Notes under the pieces: model-generated
Told to the model about the DNA's origin: nothing
What the model saw: the letters and a program-made list of their open reading frames with translations, nothing else
Database searches by the model: none
Shown here: piece by piece, positions 62,596-64,000 of the stretch
How the letters are laid out: each line of letters opens with the position of its first letter
Position numbering within the stretch: position 1 is the first letter of the stretch
Origin: UBA8389 sp035719105
GTDB taxonomy: Bacteria > Bacteroidota > Bacteroidia > Bacteroidales > UBA1402
Direction: 5' to 3'
DNA: 64,000 bases
Assembly (NCBI GenBank): GCA_035719105.1
Contig: DASTGN010000001.1
Location: 124,001-188,000 of the forward strand
Translations under genes and position numbers: made by a program

Positions 62596-62637
62596 AAAAA
62601 AAGCCCTGCACTGTGTGAAAGTGCAGGGCTTTTTTTA
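62596..62637. terminator. Bidirectional terminator between rho and the fructokinase gene
   Basis: AGCCCTGCACT (62602-62612) pairs with AGTGCAGGGCT (62620-62630), flanked by an A-run and a T-run, so it can work on both strands of this convergent pair. Confidence 0.9.
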
Positions 62638-62649
62638 TGGTCTTTGGTA

Positions 62650-63519
62650 TCAAAAAATCATATGGTCAGGCAGTTTGGGCATCGCTCCCTTTTGCGTGCA
62701 GACAAAAGCCGAGACCTGTACGGCAAATTCATGTGCTTCCTCCAAGTCTTTTCCTTTTAAAAGTGCAGCAACGAATGTCGCAGTAAATGAATCGCCTGCA
62801 CCTACCGTATCCGCCACTTCTACCAGAGGAGTTGGTTTAAAGGTGGTTTTTTCATTGGAAATCACATGGCTTCCCTCAGTACCTTTGGTCAAAACCACCA
62901 TATCCAGATGGAATTCGGTCTTCAGACGTTGACATACTTCCATTTCGGAAAGGTTGTTCCATTGAAACAAGTCTGCGACGATTTTTACTTCGTCGTCGTT
63001 TATCTTGAGAATGTTGCATCGTTTCAATGACTCTTCGATGAGTGCCTTGCTATAAAAATGTTGGCGAAGATTGATGTCGAAAACCTTTATAGCGTCATGA
63101 GGCAGTGCATCCAGGAAGCGTAAGATCGTACGGTGTGAGAGGTCATTTCTTTGTGCCAACGATCCGAAACAGACGGTTTTGGTTCCCGCGGCCAATGCTT
63201 CAAGTTCGTCCGTGAAAGGAATGTTGTCCCAAGCCACGTTTTCGCAAATTTCATAATGAGGTATGCCCTTTCCGTCTAAGGTGACTTGTACAGTCCCAGT
63301 GGGTTTTTCAACGACCTGGAGGACTGTCTGCAGGGCTTTTTCCTTCAGATTGGCCTGGATTTCACGTCCCAATTCGTCGTTACCGATGGCACTGACAGCT
63401 ATGCCTTCCAACCCGAATTGCGAAACATGGTATGCGAAATTGGCAGGTGCACCACCCAATATTTTACCTTGTGGGAAAACGTCCCATAGGATTTCTCCGA
63501 TGCCCACGATTTTGTTCAT
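62650..63519 (-). CDS. PfkB-family sugar kinase, probably fructokinase
   Basis: ATP-dependent phosphorylation of a sugar, probably fructose. The 289-residue ribokinase-fold protein begins IVGIGEILWDVFPQGKILGG, typical of bacterial fructokinases. It has APANFAYHVSQFG for substrate binding and the anion hole/catalytic base DTVGAGDSFTATFVAALL. Its start overlaps the upstream sugar porter by 4 nt (ATGA), which suggests uptake and phosphorylation of the same sugar. The exact substrate remains open. Confidence 0.9.
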   Translation of the reverse strand: MNKIVGIGEILWDVFPQGKILGGAPANFAYHVSQFGLEGIAVSAIGNDELGREIQANLKEKALQTVLQVVEKPTGTVQVTLDGKGIPHYEICENVAWDNIPFTDELEALAAGTKTVCFGSLAQRNDLSHRTILRFLDALPHDAIKVFDINLRQHFYSKALIEESLKRCNILKINDDEVKIVADLFQWNNLSEMEVCQRLKTEFHLDMVVLTKGTEGSHVISNEKTTFKPTPLVEVADTVGAGDSFTATFVAALLKGKDLEEAHEFAVQVSAFVCTQKGAMPKLPDHMIF

Positions 63520-64000
63520 AACCCCAATTCCCTTTCAATTTGTTCCAACGATTTGCCCTTTGTTTCAGGTATCCAGATCTTTACGAAAAGAAATGCGAGT
63601 ATGCTGAAAACGCCGAAGATGCCGAAAAGGTAATTCAATCCCAACGATCCTTGTATGATTGGTGCAAAAAAGACAGTTAGGAATGTTCCAAACCAACTGA
63701 CGGCTGTGGAAAACGACATAGCGACTCCTTTGATGCGGTTGGGATAGATTTCGGAAATGATGACCCACATCACAGGTGCGAAGGAGGCTGCGAAGAAGGA
63801 AATATAGATCAATAAGGCTGCCAGAACGCCGGCACCGCTTTGTACGGGTTGGGAAAACTCGAAGGTGAGGTATGCGAGAGATACGATCATTCCGACGGCA
63901 CCCCAGAGCAACAACGTCTTTCGGCCTTTGCGATCGACCAACCAAAGGGCGACGATGGTCATCAGGAAATTCACCAAGCCAACAATCATGGATTGCATCA
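63516..64000 (-). CDS. Sugar porter of the major facilitator superfamily, C-terminal part (cut by window edge)
   Basis: The last 160 or so residues of an MFS transporter; the frame is open to the right edge. It shows helices 8-12 (VGLVNFLMTIVALWLVDRKG and the motif DRKGRKTLLLWG), PVMWVIISEIYPNRIKG (the sugar porter PESPR/EIYP-type motif) and the hallmark C-terminus PETKGKSLEQIE. It resembles fructose/xylose/glucose proton symporters. The coupled fructokinase gene points to a sugar-uptake operon whose start lies outside the window. Confidence 0.9.
   Translation of the reverse strand, partial: MQSMIVGLVNFLMTIVALWLVDRKGRKTLLLWGAVGMIVSLAYLTFEFSQPVQSGAGVLAALLIYISFFAASFAPVMWVIISEIYPNRIKGVAMSFSTAVSWFGTFLTVFFAPIIQGSLGLNYLFGIFGVFSILAFLFVKIWIPETKGKSLEQIERELGL

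Overview
The window looks like a chromosomal segment of a Bacteroidota bacterium, most likely of the order Bacteroidales. The evidence is: sixteen exact copies of the Bacteroidota -7 promoter element TAnnTTTG next to gene starts, almost no Shine-Dalgarno sequences, a hybrid two-component regulator (HTCS) fused to an AraC domain, a type III glutamine synthetase, an LL-diaminopimelate aminotransferase, an RND pump fused to its outer-membrane factor, an Asn/Gln-rich Rho, and a GldL/PorL-family protein. Most of the DNA is ordinary core metabolism. Gene density is high, and several convergent pairs abut or overlap.

Layout. 1-8985: end of dapL, glnN (GSIII), gltB and gltD, an ammonia-assimilation block closed by a terminator. 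9031-15888: a small pectin locus of pectin methylesterase, HTCS regulator and GH28 polygalacturonase, followed by an OPT transporter (15927-17921). 17929-21990: a signalling module on the minus strand (PocR-PAS histidine kinase, stand-alone receiver, REC-PAS-kinase-REC hybrid). 22124-26345: guaA, a lipoprotein of unknown function, an unannotated 29-residue lipoprotein and gapA. 26360-27819: a hipB antitoxin-type regulator behind a 17-bp inverted repeat, then a hipA kinase gene broken by an internal out-of-frame deletion. 27872-32428: a secreted C1 peptidase, adenine deaminase, miaA and a Crp/Fnr regulator.

32538-36759: purU-hisH-hisA-hisF-hisIE-ftsE-like, very tightly packed. 36807-39314: lysC and lysA, which together with dapL cover much of lysine synthesis. 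39363-41597: a membrane glycosyltransferase and an orphan GldL-like protein. 41594-47489 (minus): a metal-efflux operon of a DUF6660-type Cys/His-rich secreted protein, a CzcA-type RND pump fused to a TolC-like protein, and a membrane-fusion lipoprotein. 47519-48958: a MATE exporter. 49036-51633 (minus): LytS-type kinase, LytTR regulator and a secreted CBM9/DOMON-like protein. A direct repeat with 21-bp periodicity sits between this operon and the divergent EamA transporter gene. 52740-52815: tRNA-Lys(TTT). 53076-57282: ettA and an ABC-2 exporter pair. 57284-62581: nth and pheS (minus), tilS, rho. 62650-64000 (minus): fructokinase and a partial sugar porter.

No clearly new defence or mobile system was found: there is no CRISPR array, insertion sequence, phage gene or rRNA. 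The best leads are the LytTR operator with its secreted partner, the orphan GldL behind a palindromic element, the remnant hipBA locus, the pump/outer-membrane fusion with an internal signal peptide, and the disordered Rho insert.
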